DNA of 64,000 bases from Sequoia sempervirens (GCA_007258455.2 VDFB02358134.1:208614407-208678406), one strand, 5' to 3'. Shown: positions 22,055 through 35,023, counted from the first letter of the stretch. Numbers and translations: made by a program. The notes: generated from the sequence alone by a model not told the origin.

Positions 22055-23917
22055 AGTTAGCTATCAAAACCACAAGAAAAATGCCTAAAGAGGTTGCCAA
22101 TCTCTTGATACGTTTTAGGGTAATAGACAAGGTCAAATGGTTTAGACCTTCTACTCTTTAGGTGCTGCTAGACCTAGGCGGGTGTACTTGTATGAGTGAG
22201 GTAGACATAACTTGTTCTTATCTCTTTTGAAGTGTTTTTCCCACAATGGCAGATGGGAGTGGACAAATAAAAATCGATTTGGTATAAATTGTATAGCAAT
22301 ATTAAAACTAAAACCTAATATGTTCAATTAACAGATGTAAAAAATGAATGAAACTAAATGATGAAAATGCAGAGACTAGTGCCTTATTGGGTATGCGGAG
22401 TCAAATGAAATCTAAATGAGCAACTTCTTTCTAGAAAACACTCAAATTGTTCAGCATATATTTTAGTTTATAACTTATATAAACATGCAAGAATATGACT
22501 ACCAAGTTATTCTTAATGATCTAGACGAACTTCCCTGATTACTATGAACAATTAAAATGATTTAATATTTTCTTGAAAGAACCAATTAATCAACCACACA
22601 GATACAACAAGTGTGCACTAATAAACTGAATATAAACTTATTATATCAATTTAAATAACCAGAAAGCACCAATCTTGGAGACAACTTTAGTAATATTTTC
22701 AATGAACACAACAAACAATTGACACCATAAATACGCCACCATATTAAACTATTTTCATTAATATCTCCATATTCTTAAACATGTGTCATAGTCTCATATC
22801 TATGAAACATTGTATTCTACTATATCCTTTTCCTATTCTAACTTATCTTCTATATTCTCTATTCTTCTGCATCCTTGTTTCGCTACTGAAACAAATATTT
22901 ATAAATCAAATACTCAAAAGGACATGTCCATTCAGAAATATCATATGTTTAAATAACAACTAGATTAAAGATAATCAGGCTTTGTTTAGCCATATATGTG
23001 TCAGCTGAAGCATGAGTGAAGTATTTTTTGAAACTCAGACTGACACACCAAATGTATTTTCAGTGAGACATTTTCAAATCTGGGGTGATATCCTTTTGCA
23101 ACGTTCATTAAATCTTTTTTCAAAACATCCTCCAATCTCCCTGACACCCTGAAGTCTTACCGACTATCACAAATTGAATATCATTATAATGTCTCATAGT
23201 ATCATTGATATTTGGAGTCTCATCGACAAATATCCTTTCATCTTAGTGTTTCATGTTACTTTTGGTGTCGAGGAGATGCTCCATAGATTACTTTGTGTCT
23301 CACCGAGATATTTCCTTTGGTATGTTTTCCAGTCGATGAGACATATTTACTTTCTCACTGATGAAACCACATTCGGTGAGACATACGGGTTGGCAAGACT
23401 ACATAACTTCATCCCGATAATCATTTATAGAATCCCCTTGTGCTTTGTCAGCAAGACCTGATGCATTCGATAAGACTTCACTTTGATGACTTTTAGTCTG
23501 GCTGATATGTTTCCTTGTGTGCCACTCGGTAAGACATATATGAGTTCGTTGTGACTCATTCCAATGATAACTTTCTTTCTGATATAATTTTTTCTGTCAC
23601 TGAGATAATGAATTGTGTCCTATTGATATGTGCTTGCAGATGAATTTATTCAACATGAAATTCCTGCACTATTACTGATAGACTACAAAAGATACACATT
23701 AGTAAGGATGCTTTATGGATCAAGTAGACCCTCACCATCTCTTGCTGATATGAATTATACTATAAAATATTTAGGACTAGATGGATTCTACGAGACCACA
23801 TGACAAAATATGGGAAAAATGTTATGAAGAGAGGATTTTGTGCTTATGGTGAGGACTAGTTTGGAAACTCATGAATATAATCAACAGTAAAATTTTCAAA
23901 ATTGTATAGTTCTAATA
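22055..23917 (-). repeat. E3 3' LTR (left copy)
   Basis: The 1,863 bp LTR pairs with 30732-32599. The start has decayed to AGTTAGCT and the end to CTAATA. Its 23030-23640 part is dense in TCTCACCGA-like words on both strands. No gene is encoded; ORFs at 22781-22963 and 23174-23461 look fortuitous. Confidence 0.9.
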
Positions 23918-24239
23918 GTGGATCCTTCTGGGGATGAATGATTGTGAGATCATCGCTAGGATCCAGATTTTCTAGGTGAGCAGGCCAAACTCAAGGTGAT
24001 GGATCAGTGAGCAAGATGGAATGAATGGAAATGGAAATGAATAGGACCCTACACTACTGTACATGGAAAGATTTATTTTAAAAGAAGGAAAATCATGATT
24101 GTCCATGTACTGGAAATTCCTATTCCTTTTATTTCCTAGACTACTATGCATGGAAGATAGAGTTTTGAGAGGATTGTCAAGAATTGTCCATGCACTAGAA
24201 GCCCTTAATCCTCTGTATTGTTCAAGAGAAAAAATGCTT
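23918..24239 (-). other. E3 3' untranslated segment
   Basis: This lies between the integrase C-terminus and the 3' LTR. No frame is open. No strong polypurine tract is visible next to the LTR. It contains three partly similar copies of a TGTCCATGYACTRGAA phrase. Confidence 0.5.
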
Positions 24240-25464
24240 CAAAAATTTCCCATACACAGGCAACTCCCAATCTTCACCAGTCATGTTTTGTAGATAATAT
24301 GAATCTTCACCTTTCTTTCCAACAACCACAAAAGGCCTAGCCACAAGGCTTCAAATTTCCCATGTTTTCTCTTCTCCTGACACCTTGTGTTCCACATCAG
24401 CACCAGATCATTCTCCTCAAATTTTCTATCTTTTTCTTTTTATCAAATAAATACTTCATATATGCTTGAAACTTCATGTTTTGGTTTTGAGCTACTCTCC
24501 TTATCTCATCAAGTTCAGCTAGTTGATCCATTCTCTCCTCCATAGGTTCTAGAATATCCAAATTTTCTTGAAGGGTAAAGTTGTAAACTGGTAACAAATT
24601 TTGTAAAGGCATCCTGGCTTGTGTTCCATACACCAATTCAAATGGGGATTTTCCAATTGCCTTTTTTTACAGTAATCCTATAAGCCCAAATAGCCAGTCT
24701 CAATTTTGAATCCCAAGCCTTATTGTTCTGACCTAGCATCCTCCTTATAATCTTAAGAATACTTTTATTGCTGGACTCTTCTTGACCATTAGCTTGCGGA
24801 TGGTAAGGAGTTGCATAAGAAATGGTAATGCCATATGTGCTATACAAAAGTTTTTGAATTCATCAGATCTAAAACACATCCTATTATTAGTAATCAGTCT
24901 TAGTGGTGTACCAGATCTAGTAATGATGTTATCCATTAGGAAATTTGTCACAACTTTACTTGTAGCTTGTTTAGTTGGGATTTCTTCTACCCATTTGGTA
25001 AAATAATCAGTAGCCACCAGTATCCACTTATGTCCTCCACTCGATTTCTCTTGTATCTCCCCAATGAAATGAATTCCCCATTGACAAAAAGGGGCTTCAG
25101 CTTGTAAAGGCCTAAGTGGTAAAGCTCCCTGATACTTCATTTTCCTAGAGAATTTCTGGCAGGCTTCACATCTTCTTAAGTATGAAAAGGAGTCATTAAA
25201 AACTTTTGGCCAGTAATAACCTTCCTTGAGAATTTTATGTCCAGTTGTCTTTGCAAAGCAATTCCCTCCACAAACCCCTTCATGCATTTCACTTAAGACA
25301 TTCTTAGCTTGTGACTCATCCAAGCATAACAATAATATCATGTCCCTGTTCTTCCAAAACAAATCTCCTTCCATAAACACATACTTAGATGCTTGCAGAT
25401 TCAAAGTTCTTTTCTGGCTGTCACTCAATCCTTCTAGAGACTTCATGTATTTAAGGTAATGCAT
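24240..25464 (-). pseudogene. E3 integrase
   Basis: In minus-strand order: a zinc-binding region (YWPKVF, CEACQKF), then the core, in which the first catalytic Asp has become His (WGIHFIGEI) and the second Asn (ITNNRMCF). The Glu survives in GQEESSNKS after a frameshift near 24850. The C-terminal domain follows with VYGTQARMP, and GPFVVVGKKGEDSYYL read on to about 24240. Integrase inserts the cDNA into the chromosome. This copy has lost two of three catalytic residues. Confidence 0.85.
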
Positions 25465-25527
25465 GATGTCTGCATACCAAGGAGTATGCTCAATGCTCGC
25501 AATTGCATTCTCTTCCTCTTCTATATT

Positions 25528-26034
25528 TCAAATTTGATTTGCTTCAATATTTACTTTTTCCATTAACCTAGCCAAACCCTGACCTCTTACCAGTTTAGTA
25601 ATTTGTATTTCCATATCAAACTCTTGAATTTTATTAATCCATCTGCAACATTTTCCTATTACCTTAGACTGTGTCAAAATATCTTTAATAGCTGCATGAG
25701 GGACATAGGAAATCACCTTAGCTCCAATAGGATATGGTTTGAAAGCCTTTGTAGCTTTTACCAATGCAAAGGCTTGTTTTTCCATTATATCATATTTCAA
25801 TTCTGACCCTTGTAATGACTTACTAAAAAAGGACACGGGCTGTTCATGACCCTCCTCATTTTTTTGTAACATGACAACAACTATAGTATGTAATGAAGAA
25901 AATGAAAATATTTGAAAGGGTTTTGAAAAATTTGGAGACTTAAGGACAGGGGCTTCCTTGATGGCATTTTTAACTGATATAAAAGCATCTAACGCTTCTA
26001 CAGTCCAATCTATTTTTTGTCCTTTTCTTAACAT
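25528..26034 (-). pseudogene. E3 gypsy-type RNase H, catalytically eroded
   Basis: The domain follows RT in the usual gypsy position and in the same frame. It is recognised by KAPVL-like entry, QPVSFFSKSLQGSELKYD and AAIKDILTQ. The residues that should bear the catalytic Asp are altered: SFSSLHT where DASD is usual, and YVPHAA where TDHAA is usual; Glu in MEKQAFAL is kept. Such erosion is reported for Tat-lineage elements that have a second RNase H. The fold may persist as a connector domain. Confidence 0.8.
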
Positions 26035-27217
26035 TTTTTATATGGGCTTAATGATTTAAGAAAAATTAGAAACAAATCTCCTAACAAAGTTGATTTTTAC
26101 AAAGAATGACTGGATGGCCTTGACAGTCTTAGGAATTGGAATTTTATCTATAGCTTCAACCCTCTTAGGATCTATTCTAATCCCCTCCTTTGACACAATG
26201 TGTCCTAAGAGCTTACCCTCTGTGACTGCAAAATGACATTTTTTAGGGTTCAGACTCCCATATTCTAAAGCTTTAATAAATACCTTTTTCAGATGTTCTA
26301 CATGATCTTCAACCCTCTTTGAAAAAACAGTAACGTCATCCTAATACACTAGGTCATGATAACATTAATTAGGTCTACAAATGCTATGTCCATAGCTCTT
26401 TGGAAATTTTCTCCTACATTAGTGAGACCAAATGACATTCTTATGTATACATATGTCCCCCATGGGGTCATAAAAGTTGTCTTATACTATTCAGATTCTT
26501 TAACTTTAACTTGATTATAACTTGGAAACCCATCCATCATAGATAACAACTCACACCCTGTCACCTTATGTAATATATCCTTCATATTGGGTAGAGGATA
26601 ACTATCCTTAAGGAATGTCATATTTAGATTTTTGAAATCCACACATAATCTGATATCTCCATTTTTTTCCTCACAAGGACCAGGTTTAAGACCCATGTTG
26701 AGTGCCTGATTATTTTGACGATGCCACCATATCTAAGCTTTGCCAATTCTTCCTATATTTTTGGTTCCAATGTTGGATTAATGGGTCTTTGCTTCTGTCT
26801 AAATGGCATTGCATCTGGCTTCAATGGTATTTCATGCTGAAAAAAATCTTCCCTATATGATTTTAGATCTTAATAAGACCAAGCAAACACATGTTTATAT
26901 TTTCTTAGTAATGTTATCAACATTCTTCTAATTGTCGGGCTTATTTTCTTCCCTATGTACACCTTTCTTGGTGCCATTTCAGTCTCCAAGTTGATCTCTT
27001 CAATATCCTCCTTCTTGACTGGTGTTTGCTTCATGAGGGACCGATCACTTCCATCATACAATCTCTCCAATGCCACTAGCCCTTTAGGAAGCTTATTTGT
27101 TTTAAGCTGTAAGATATCCTTCCCAAATACTATTTTCTTCCCATCTACTTCCTCAAGAAAGGCATTGAAATCAATTTCTTGGGCTTCATATTGATCTATA
27201 TAGTGAAGAAATTTCAA
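26035..27217 (-). pseudogene. E3 reverse transcriptase
   Basis: The N-terminal stretch (27217-26870) ends in YKHVFAWSY, typical before Tat-like RT. Then EEKNGDIRLCVDFKNLN, YPLPNMKDIL and SMMDGFPSYNQV are read at 26696-26487. The catalytic box is at 26335-26346 and reads Tyr-stop-Asp-Asp: Leu replaced by TAG. LNPKKCHFAV and GHIVSKEGI follow to about 26180. At least two frame changes and several stops occur. Confidence 0.86.
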
Positions 27218-27241
27218 AAGGTCAGTATCATCATTAAAAAC

Positions 27242-27871
27242 CTACCAACTATATATGTTATCAAGCACAAAAGGCCTTGTTTTGAACTCAATTTGTGATA
27301 CTCTAGCCAGTGTAATATCATCACTTTTTAGTGCCACATTTGCTAAAAAAATTTCCATTATGTTCTTTGACCTATCAATCCACTCAATTGAGAAGGAATC
27401 AAACAAATCAATTGTGTCCCATACAAAATTCCTATATTGCTTCAGTCTTTTATGTTTTGCTGCATACTTTGACTTAACTTGTGAAACAACTAGCTCGGAA
27501 TCCCCTAGAATAGTGAACAACTTGATTTTATGTTTTACAACTATATTCAAACCTATTAATAAAGCTTCATATTCCACCACATTGTTTGTACATTCAAATG
27601 TTAATAGAAATGAATACTTAAATGTAATACCTTCAGGTGAAACAAATATTATACCTACTCTATTACCTTCTTGGCTACATGCTCCATCAAAGTACATTTT
27701 CCACACACCATCACAATTTTGTGCAACATGCCTTTCGATTGGATTAGTATTGAACAACTCCAGTTGGGCTGGTTCTATCTTAAAATTTCCAAGATCCACA
27801 TCACAAAAACAATTAATTTGATCTTGAGGTACACAATCAACAACTTGGTTCATCCTTGGCTCCCTGTACAA
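27242..27871 (-). CDS. E3 archaeal-type RNase H domain, placed before RT
   Basis: The open 209-codon frame lies between protease and RT. RNase H signatures appear in order: KMYFDGACSQEG (first Asp), TNNVVEYEALLIGL (Glu), GDSELVVSQVKSKY (second Asp) and IDRSKNIMEIFLAN, where the usual final Asp of the ADALAN motif is lost. This is the additional RNase H known from plant Tat elements, not the gypsy one, which is present separately at 25528-26034. In most described Tat elements it follows the gypsy RNase H; here it precedes RT. It would remove RNA from RNA:DNA hybrids. The frame is open but is part of a broken polyprotein; the start is arbitrary. Confidence 0.85.
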   Translation of the reverse strand: MYREPRMNQVVDCVPQDQINCFCDVDLGNFKIEPAQLELFNTNPIERHVAQNCDGVWKMYFDGACSQEGNRVGIIFVSPEGITFKYSFLLTFECTNNVVEYEALLIGLNIVVKHKIKLFTILGDSELVVSQVKSKYAAKHKRLKQYRNFVWDTIDLFDSFSIEWIDRSKNIMEIFLANVALKSDDITLARVSQIEFKTRPFVLDNIYSW

Positions 27872-28558
27872 CTTAACTTCCTAACCATTTACTAGAATTT
27901 TTGTATAAGACAAATCAAACTGGACATTTCCCCCAACCGCTATCATCCATTGTCTTGATAGAAGCACCCCAAACTAAGGAGGGGTTTTAATTATGGTTAT
28001 ATCTATATTATAAGCCACCTAAGGATAAGCAGCTAGTTTGAATTCAACATCTTTAATAATACCCACCATAAGAATAGGTATGTTATCCATGGCATAGCAC
28101 TTCCCTCCATTAGTATCCACCCACATGCCAAGCTGTTTCATAACTCCTACTGGCATAACATTTATGGTAGCACCAGAGTCTATCATGCAATTCCTCAACA
28201 ATTTTTTATTTATGAGTAATGTTATTAAAAAAGGATCAACTTGTGGGGGATTTAACAATGCATTATTAAGGAAAACTTTTGGGATATTTACCTTCTCTTG
28301 CTTATTAATTGTTTTAGTGGCCATCTTACTTTCATAATTTATATGTTCTTCATTTCCATTTGTTATTAATTGAACAACACTATCTCTATATTCCTTAATT
28401 TTCATCATCTCAAGTAGTGAAACAGACATCTTTACCTGTGATAAAGCCTGAGTGAAGTCAAAAGAGGAATCCTCCACCTTAATTATTTTCTTTTGTTCTG
28501 GTGTTTCTCCTTTGTTCTCTTCCTTTTCTCTTTTACTTGATTGATCAGTCTTTTGCAT
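27872..28558 (-). pseudogene. E3 protease
   Basis: The aspartic protease has its active site as MIDSGATINVMP at about 28200-28160 and a C-terminal flap region. An upstream Lys/Glu-rich stretch belongs to the Gag-protease linker. A TAG near 28019 and another near 27980 separate it from the RNase H in the same frame. The DSG triad is intact. Confidence 0.82.
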
Positions 28559-28799
28559 CTCTTTGTGTAACTCTTTAACTTCCTCCTTTTGGAAAAGCTT
28601 CTATTTGTTTTTATCATGTTGTTTATTTTCTATTTTCTTCACAATTCCTTGTGTCACCTTTTGATCCTTCATAAATATTCCCCGAGGGACACCTTCTTAT
28701 TCACTATCCTATTTCTCAACTAGTACTTACTCCTTGCTTCATCAACTACATCAATGGTTAATCTCTCTATCTCCTCATCGGTGAGTTTCCTCATATTGC

Positions 28800-30608
28800 A
28801 CTAGGTAGGCATCTCAACAGAATGTGGTTCTATATAATCTTCTTCAGAGTCAGAAAGAACCTACTTTTCAACCATGTGGACATTGTACCTTTGATTTGAA
28901 AAGTATTTGAAGTCAAATACACTATGTGATCTTCTCCATTGTTTCCCATTAACATTCCTTCTTCTTGCATTCTTTGGGCTACAACACAATAATCTGGGGA
29001 ATGTGGCTTATCACAAGTTTCACAAAAATAATTGTTATTAACCATATATGTTCCCTTATTCCTTAATGGTTTAGGAGTTTCTTTGTTTCTAGGCCTATCT
29101 ATTATAGGCTTTCCATCCTTCCAATTTGTATTATAGAGCATGTCATGTAACCTAGGCCTTTCATTTATGTATGTGTTCTCCTATTTGTATTGATAATTAT
29201 TGGCTTGTTGAGGAACCCTAGGGTTGTCTCTTTTACGGATTATCCTAGCAGCTTTCCTATTGTTTTCAATTGTTAATGCTATCTTTTGGGCTTAATCTAA
29301 ATCTCTTGGGAACCTATTTCTCATTTCATACCCTATTTTACAATTGAACGCATTCAAATAAACAATCAATGCTATAGAGTCTAGAAAATTTGATCTAGGA
29401 GGTATCTTATTTTGCAATTTGTTGAATCTTTGGTTAAAATCATAAATTGAGTCATTCTAGTTTTTTTGAATCTGCATTAATTCATGAAGAGTAGCATCTG
29501 GTGCGCTTATATTCCCATATTGCTCAAGGAATCAATCCTGAAATTCTTGGATAGCATTGATAGAAGTTGTTGGTAAGCTATTGAATCAATCCCTAGCTTC
29601 TTCAGTAAGTGACATCATGAATAGCCTCATATGTAAATCCTCATATGACACATCCAAATCATGGATGAAAGCATTGAAACTCCTTAAATGATCTTCAACA
29701 GTAATTGCACTACTCCCTATAAACTTTGGAACAAGACTTCTCCAACTACCATCCATTGGGTAAGGGTATAATTGAAACCCTATCAAGTCAAATTGTCTAA
29801 TCATTGTTGTGTATTGATGGGGAGGAGGGTTAGGTTGGTACTGATACTAGTACATCGGATTACTGTATTGTGTATGATGATGTGGCACATAATGCTGACC
29901 ATGAGGAGGCTGTGTATTTGTATATTGTGATGGAATATGCAGTGGATGGTTTGGCTATTTTTACTGATTCCATATTTGATTGTGAGGAACCTTTGATGGA
30001 TTAGAAGGCCCTATACTATTATTACCCTACTTATGAGGTGGTACATACTTTGGGCAACTAGCTGTCTGAGTAGTAATTTGGGCTTTCTGCAATTTGATGT
30101 CTCATATTACTTGTATCATTTGGGCTTTCTCTTGTTCAACTTTTAGTTCTTCTAGCTCCTTTTTATAAAACTCAAACTGTTCTTATACTTCTTTATGAGT
30201 TGAAGATTCAAAATTTTCTTGAGGAGTTACATGATCAACAAACTCATTTTGGTTACCCTCCATTCCTTGTTCACATTCCTGTTGATATCTAAGTCCTTCT
30301 GCTTCGAGTCTAGCATCAAACTTTGGGTTTTTTTTAGGATTATAAAAAGGATTTCTTTGTTCCTCTGGGGTACAAGGTTCTGCACTTGAATTATCTCTCC
30401 ATGTATCATAACGGTCATATGTTTCACAATGTGGTCTTAATGCTTTTTCTTTGTTTGTCATGCACATGTCCTGATTTATCTTCTTACCCTTATCAACCCT
30501 ATCATCTTTGTGTGTACACTTACTATTTCTAGTAGGATCCCCAGTATGACCTCCCCTATATTGAGATCTTCTCCCATTCATGTTGATTTTTTTTATCAGA
30601 TTCGCCAC
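28800..30608 (-). pseudogene. E3 Gag
   Basis: A single frame with several stops runs from about 30581 (MNGRRSQYRGG) to 28800, about 590 codons. The core at 29804-29460 has VPKFIGSSAITVEDHLRSF and MSLTEEARD, typical of retrotrans_gag. A zinc-binding segment near 29020-28985 reads Cys-X2-Cys-X3-His-X4-Cys, one residue short of the standard knuckle. Homology suggests the Met at 30581 rather than the upstream one at 30608. Gag would form the particle. Confidence 0.8.
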
Positions 30609-30710
30609 TCACTTTCTTAAAAGTGAGAAAGTGTTTTGTTGTTTCTTATTCCCAGTGGAGCCTATATAAGATTTTTGACTCTATAACTAAGGCCCTAATT
30701 CTGAGTTGAT

Positions 30711-30729
30711 TCCCCAACAGAGTCGCCAA
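30711..30729 (-). other. Primer binding site, E3
   Basis: On the minus strand, TTGGCGACTCTGTTGGGGA starts two bases after the 5' LTR. It is of the TGGCGnC...GGGGA type common in Tat and Athila elements. I did not assign the tRNA. Confidence 0.75.
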
Positions 30730-30731
30730 TT

Positions 30732-32599
30732 TGTTAGCTCTCAAAAATCCAGGTAGAATGCCTCAAGAGGTTGCCAATCTCTTGATACATTTCAAGGTAA
30801 TAGACAAGGTCAAATGGTTTAGACCTTCTACTCTTTAGGTGCTGCTAGACCTAGGTGGGTGTACCTGTATGAGTGAGGTAGAATTAACTTGTGCTTATCT
30901 CTTTTGAAGTGTTTTTCCCACAATGGCAGATGGGAGTGAACAAATAAAACTTGATTTGGTATAAATTGTATAGCAATATTAAAACTAAAACGTAATGTGT
31001 TCAGTTAATAGATGTAAAAAATAAATGAAACTAAATGATGAAAATGAAAAGACTAGTTCCTCATTGGGTATGCAGAGTCAAATGAAATCTAAATGAGCAA
31101 CTTCTTTATGGAAAACACTCAAATTGTTTGGCATATATTTTAGTTTATAACTTGTATAACCATGCAAGACTATAACTACCAAGTTCTTCTTAATGATCTA
31201 GATGAACTTCCCTTATTACTATGATAAATTAAAAGGATTTAATCTTTTCTTGAAAGAACCAATTAATCAACCACACAGATACAACAAGTGTGCACTAATA
31301 AACTGAATATAAACTTGTTATATCAATTTAAATAACCAGAAAGCACCAATCTTGGAGACAACTTTAGTAATACTTTCAATGAACACAACAAACAATTGAC
31401 ACTAGAAATACACCACCACATTAAATGATTTTCATTAATATCTCCATATTCTTAAACATGCATCATAGTCTCATATATGTGAAACATTGTATTCTATTGT
31501 ATCCTTTTCCTATTCTAAGTTATCTTCTATATTCTCTATTCTTCCATATCCTTGTTGTTTCGCTACCAAAACATATATTTATACATAAAATACTCGAAAG
31601 GACACATCCTTTCAAAATTTTCATATGTTTAAATAACAAATAGATTAAATATAATCAGGCTCTTTTTAGCCATAAATGTATTATCTAAAGCATGATTGAA
31701 ATCTTTTTTGAAACTCAGACTGTCACACCAAATGTATTGTCGGTGAGATATTTTCAAATCTAGGGCGATATCCTTTTGCAACGTTCATTAAATCCTTCAT
31801 CAAAGCATCCTGTAGTCTCCCCAACACCCTGAAGTCTGACCAACTATCACAAATTGAATATCGTTATAATGTCCTACAGTCTCATCAATATTTGGAGTCT
31901 CACTAACAAATATCCTTTCATCTTATGTGTTTCACTGTGAATTTTGGACTCAGGGAGATGTATCATAGATTACTTTGTGTCTCACCAAGATATGTCCTTT
32001 GGTATGTTTTCTAGTCCATGAGACATATTTACTTTCTCACTAATGAAACCTAATTTGGCAAGACATACGGGTCAGAAAGACTACATAACTTCATCTTGAT
32101 AATCATTTATAGAATCCCCTTGCGCTTTGTCAGCAAGACCTGATGCATTCGATAAGACTTCACTCTGATGAATTTTAGTCTGGCCAATATGTTTCCTTGT
32201 GCGTCAGTTGGTAAGACATATATGAGTTCATTGTGACTCATTTCGATGATAACTTTCTTACCAATATAATTTTTTCTGTCACCCAGGCAATGAATTGTGT
32301 CCTGCCGATATGTGCTTGTAGATGAATTTATTTGGTATGACATTCCTGCACTCTTGGCGATAGACTACAAAAGATACACATTAGTAAGGATGCTTTATGG
32401 AGCGGGTAGACCCTCACCATCTCTTGCTGATATGAATTATACTATAAAATATTTAGGACTAGATGGATTCTATGGGACCAAATGAGAAAATATGGGAAAA
32501 ATGTTATGAAGAGAGGATTTTGTGCTTATGGTGAGGCCTATTTTGGAAACTCATGAATATAATCAACAATAAAATTTTTAGAATTTTATAGTTCTAACA
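30732..32599 (-). repeat. E3 5' LTR (right copy)
   Basis: The 1,868 bp LTR has intact TGTTAG and CTAACA ends and is bordered by CAACC at 32600. It diverges from the left LTR by scattered transitions, indicating a moderately old insertion. TCTCACCGA-like words are dense at 31710-32300. Confidence 0.9.
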
Positions 32600-32604
32600 C
32601 AACC

Positions 32605-35018
32605 AACTCCATCCCTTGGGCACCCAAAACACTAATCTTCCCCAAGACACTAGTTGGATACTAACATTTGGTGCTCCACCTCATTCTTCCACCACCATTC
32701 CAGAGCATCCCCTCGATCCATACAAACCACTTACATTTCATAACATCATGATGGACTTGACATTTCAAGTGCAACCATCTTCATCCATCATAAAAATACC
32801 CAAATTGTGTTCAACACTACAAAAGGTAATGTGAACCAAGATCATCTATTAGGACAACAAGGGAAAGATAAAACCCTCACATAAGGTAAAACCTTCGCAA
32901 GAGGTTCAAAAAACCCCATTGAAAAATGTGGTTACCAAAACTACTGAAGTTAATCCACCATCCACGTCAGCCCCATCTATAATCAATCCAAATAAAAACA
33001 ACACATTGATCACAAACCCCATCAACAAAGGTAATGCCTTGGTACTACATCAAACACAACAAGGGAATCCTCAACACATCGATCAAGGTAACCCTTCTAA
33101 TCAATTGATCCAAGGTCAGAATGTGCCATTGACATTGCAATATCAAATGAAACCATCATCATCTTTACCATTGATCCCCCAAATCATGCAAAATCAAATG
33201 GGGTCCCAAACCTACATTCTTCCCTCATAGTTGATAATCTTACAAGGAATGGTAGCACAAAACAACCCACAATTCATTCACACCATTATCAACAAAAACG
33301 CATTTCACATATCCCAACAACAAAACACTTCCATATTGCAAGCACAACATACTCATGCTTTATCTTTGCAACAAGCATAACAAGATCAAGCACGAAAAGC
33401 TTATCAACAAGCCTTGTAACAACAAAAATCTCAATAACAAGCTCAACAACAAGCCTTAGCTGCACAACAACAACAACAAGCTCAATAACAAGCCTTAGTT
33501 GCACAACAAGAACAACAAGCACAATAATGAGAATTGCTAGCACAACAATACTCCCAACAACAACAAGTGCTCACACAAAAAAAACAACAACAACAACAAG
33601 GTTTATACTATAATCCCCAAAAATACATCATCAATACTAATACAGTAGGAGCATATACACCTCTACCACGATCACCTTCGTAGTATCAAACTTCACCTTA
33701 CACACTATAAAACACCTCACCCTATCAAAACCCCACTTAAAAATCATTCCCATACCAAAATACACAACATATGCTCAACCAAATCCATGAAAGTGTGTCA
33801 TCATAGCTCAAGGTGCTCACACAACAAATCTAAGACATTCAAATGGAAAAAAAAAGCCACATACACAATTAAATTTGTGCCCCTATCTATTTGATAGGAA
33901 CATTGCATTAGTACCTTTCCCACTTGGTTTTGAGGTCCCTAAGTTTGATAAATATAGATGGAGGGGAAACTATGTGGATCATATCAAATAATTCCACATC
34001 ATTTGTATGGAGATTTCCTAGAATGATTCCTATTTGATGTGCCTCTTTCCATGGATTTTGGCAGGCCTCGCCATCGATTGGTTTTCATAGTTTCCTCCAA
34101 GGATTAATAGATTTCAAGAAATCACCAATAGATTTATAGGCCACTTCTCCTTCAATCTTGACATGGATGTAAGCTTAGAAGAGTTGTACACACCCAAGCA
34201 AAACAAGGGAGAATCCTTCGCTAATTTATTACAAAGGTGGAGGCAAAGAGCTAGTAATAGCAAGTGGCCCATTCTCAACAAGCAACAAGTGGGGATTATC
34301 ATAGAAAATGTTTATCCAAAGTTATCCTTCCACTTAAATATGCAATATATCAGTACTTATGATGAGCTTGTCCTTAGGGCCCTCAACATCCAGAGGACCC
34401 TAATCTCACAATGAAACACACAAGCATATAAATACAAACACCCATCTACTAGTTCAAATGGCAAGCCCCACTTCTAGGATAAGAACAAGAATGTGACAAA
34501 TAATGGCATTGTGGATGCTAAAGTGCTCCCAGGAAAAACAAAAATCAAGCAACCAATGTGCAACCAACCGTACATTAAACCACACCACCACCATAGAATA
34601 ACCAAGTCAATAACACCAACATGCAAAAAAGAGGACCCCCCAATAGGAATAACTACCGTAAATGAAAATACACACCATTGTGGGAACCTATTGAATCTAT
34701 CATGTGCAAACTGGTATAGTCAAACTTGATTATGCTCCCCAATTTTTTGAACTATCAAGAACCTCAAGATAAACCACCTTGGTATAACAAAAATAATCTT
34801 TGCGACTTTAACAAGATTAAAGTACATAAAATGTCAAACTACATGAAATTGAAGAATTTTATCCAAGATATTATTGAGAATGGAGACAAAACTATTGATG
34901 TACTAGCAGGTAACTAAGACCTCAAGATATACAGGAATCCAATGCTAGATCACAACAAAGGTCATGATAATGGAAAAGGGAAGAATTATAATAACATGTA
35001 GCATGTTTATTCCAATGT
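32605..35018 (+). pseudogene. Element H: Gag, main part
   Basis: The frame resumes after E3 with a Ser/Thr/Pro-rich region (32616-33230). A Gln-rich tract at 33270-33610 follows, made of CAA codons, several mutated to TAA. The retrotrans_gag core comes at about 33880-34414: PFPLGFEVPKFDKYRW, SYLMCLFPW, then NKGESFANLLQRWRQRAS and NVYPKLSFHLNMQY. A frameshift lies between the Gln tract and the core. The tail to 35018 is basic and broken. N2 then splits it; the AGTCA duplication shows that 39127 continues this reading. Confidence 0.78.
33340..33610 (+). repeat. CAA-rich (polyglutamine) repeat in H Gag
   Basis: Imperfect CAACAA and CAAGCCTTAG(C/T)TGCACAACAA units encode Gln/Ala-rich sequence in the Gag frame. 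Some CAA codons read TAA. The opposite-strand frame at 33289-33543 is an artefact of this composition. Confidence 0.8.
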
Positions 35019-35023
35019 AGTCA
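35019..35023. repeat. Target site duplication of N2, left
   Basis: AGTCA before N2 is repeated exactly at 39122-39126. Confidence 0.9.

Larger units (their letters stand above)
22055..32599 (-). mobile_element. E3: Tat-like Ty3/gypsy with two RNase H domains
   Basis: LTRs of ~1.86 kb (22055-23917 and 30732-32599) end in TGTTAG and CTAACA inverted repeats (the left copy has mutated ends). Target duplications are CAACT (22050-22054) and CAACC (32600-32604). On the minus strand the interior reads primer site, Gag, protease, archaeal-type RNase H, RT, a degenerate gypsy RNase H, integrase. The extra RNase H lies before RT. Every domain contains stops or frame changes, so this is a decayed copy. 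It inserted into the Gag of element H. Confidence 0.9.

Noticed and set aside
22781..23461. ORFs within the E3 LTR
   Set aside because: Not kept intact in the partner LTR; fortuitous.
33289..33543. Val/Leu-rich minus-strand ORF
   Set aside because: Antisense of the CAA repeat in H Gag.
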